64,000 bases of DNA from Atopsyche davidsoni. Taxonomy: Eukaryota > Arthropoda > Insecta > Trichoptera > Hydrobiosidae. Position numbers and translations under genes: made by a program. Shown here piece after piece: positions 62,986 to 64,000 of this stretch (the first letter of the stretch is position 1; every line of letters starts with the position of its first letter). Where the stretch lies: NCBI GenBank assembly GCA_022113835.1, contig JAILWY010000028.1:6175001-6239000 (forward strand), written 5' to 3'. Below the pieces are notes generated by a model. It was given only the letters and a program-made list of their open reading frames with translations, was not told the origin of the DNA and did no database searches.

Positions 62986-64000
62986 CAGGTTTTCTACCAG
63001 ATCTGATTGTAAAGAGCAAGTAGTATGTGCAGTATAATTGAGCTTAAGATATTTTTTTTAAAGATTTTCTGATTTTGGACGGCCCCCGCACGCGTGATAA
63101 CTTAAAAAAACAAACCGTATGCGATAAAACTGAATACAACGGTTCGTCAGTTAAGGGGCTGGTGTTCCACCCCCGTTCTCCGCTATCGGTTCATGATCAG
63201 GGCGGCATTCCTGGAAGCACCCGAATTGTTTCTCCGAGTTACGGGGCGGGAAGTTAGATTGGCCCGGCTTTATCCTCCGGAGGTAAAAAACACACCAGCC
63301 CCGAGGTTTATTATTCGGAAATCGAGGACAAGAAGGGAAGAAGGTACCCGAGTTGACTCGTGTAATTACACTTCGATCAAACGTTAATTAAAAACTGTTT
63401 TGCCTTTATATATATATATATATATAATAATGAAAGTGGTCCAAGTCAAAATTTAAAAAATACGATTATCGGCTATTTCACATACCATTTCAAATTATCA
63501 AAAGCAAGCCCTTAAATAAGGTTCATTATTTCAACATAATAAAAAAAATATTTAGTATTAATATTGAAAGTGGTCTATGTCAAAATTTATATTTAAAATA
63601 TACGCAAATCTATCAGTTGCGTGCGGCGAGTCCTAAATCAAGGCAAGTAGTTTTTATCAGTGTATATAAACGAGCACAAGAGTTACGTAAATCACTTAGT
63701 ATATATGAAATATTATAGTTTTTTTTTTTTTTATAAAAGTAGCAGCCTCATATATGTGAACTCTTCAGGGTCCAGGACGTCTCCGGCGGCGTCCTCCGGG
63801 AGACCTGGCCTCGAAGCAATTCATCATATCCAGCTCGATGGATCTTCATCAGAGATCCAGATTCGCTTCGAACTTAATATAACTTATATAAACTGAACGC
63901 AATACTTAATAAACTCGGGGAAACTTCGACGTATCAATCAATCAACCTACGAAAGGAATTGAACCGCATACCAATCTAATAACACGGGGATCAACTAATT
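62986..64000. other. No gene; GC island, (AT)n and repeat fragments
   Basis: A GC-rich island at 63060-63345 with unrecognised overlapping frames; an (AT)n tract at 63409-63427. At 63425-63600 are two same-strand GAAAGTGGTC..GTCAAAATTTA units that are reverse relatives of 13080-13285. A CAGTTGCGTGCGGCGAG/AAATCAAGGCAAG MITE-end remnant lies at 63611-63647, and a GC patch at 63770-63850. Confidence 0.45.

Overview
This 64 kb window is AT-rich eukaryotic nuclear DNA with almost no recognisable host coding sequence. It is most likely from an arthropod, probably an insect. The support is three irritans-type mariner transposons (D,D34D transposase), other Tc1/mariner relics, short TTAGG runs (the usual insect telomere unit), a tRNA-Thr-derived SINE, and many broken copies of one non-LTR retrotransposon (LINE) whose last reverse-transcriptase segment reads FYGVEAWTLK..WLYRRILKTPWVDRLTNE..KVSYFGH..WMRNLRQ..MVANL. 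I found no intact host gene. Nearly every long open frame is a transposase remnant, an antisense reading of a tandem array, or a chance frame in low-complexity DNA.

Layout. 0-5 kb: a small tandem repeat with a conserved stem-loop word, a LINE tail, a hAT MITE with perfect 8-bp target duplications, degenerate duplications, and copy A of an unclassified ~540-bp interspersed repeat (here 'family X'). 5.7-12.3 kb: a decayed mariner, an internally deleted irritans mariner, family X copy B, a ~180-bp satellite-like array, and a Tc1-like element. 12-22 kb: LINE tails, G/C tracts, two tandem arrays and tRNA-like fragments. 22.5-25.9 kb: a large inverted repeat with ~625-bp arms around a ~2.2 kb spacer. 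26-37 kb: a SINE, then four arrays. Two are built from LINE coding tail (183-bp units at 27.15-28.05 kb; ~205-bp units at 35.6-36.8 kb), one from a Tc/mariner chimera (34.2-35.0 kb), and one is of unknown origin (29.56-30.37 kb) and ends against a near-perfect palindrome. 37-50 kb: family X copies C, D and E, a near full-length but frameshifted mariner, a second mariner, hAT MITEs, the best-preserved SINE, and a duplicate of the Tc/mariner composite. 50-64 kb: gene-poor DNA, two GC islands with clustered YY1/Pho-type ATGGCGG words, a 43-bp minisatellite, a foldback element carrying a hammerhead-like RNA motif, family X copies F and G, a 384-bp duplication and a fourth SINE.

The parts do not form a pathway. 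They record successive transposition, nesting and local tandem amplification. The most interesting signals are (i) a repeated minimal hammerhead-ribozyme-like motif (near 48.2, 51.4 and 58.8 kb, decayed near 32.4 kb) linked to foldback elements; (ii) repeated birth of satellite-like arrays from the 3' coding end of a LINE; (iii) the abundant unclassified family X; and (iv) the large 22.5/25.9 kb inverted repeat. Boundaries, identities and family names were judged by eye, without alignment or database search.
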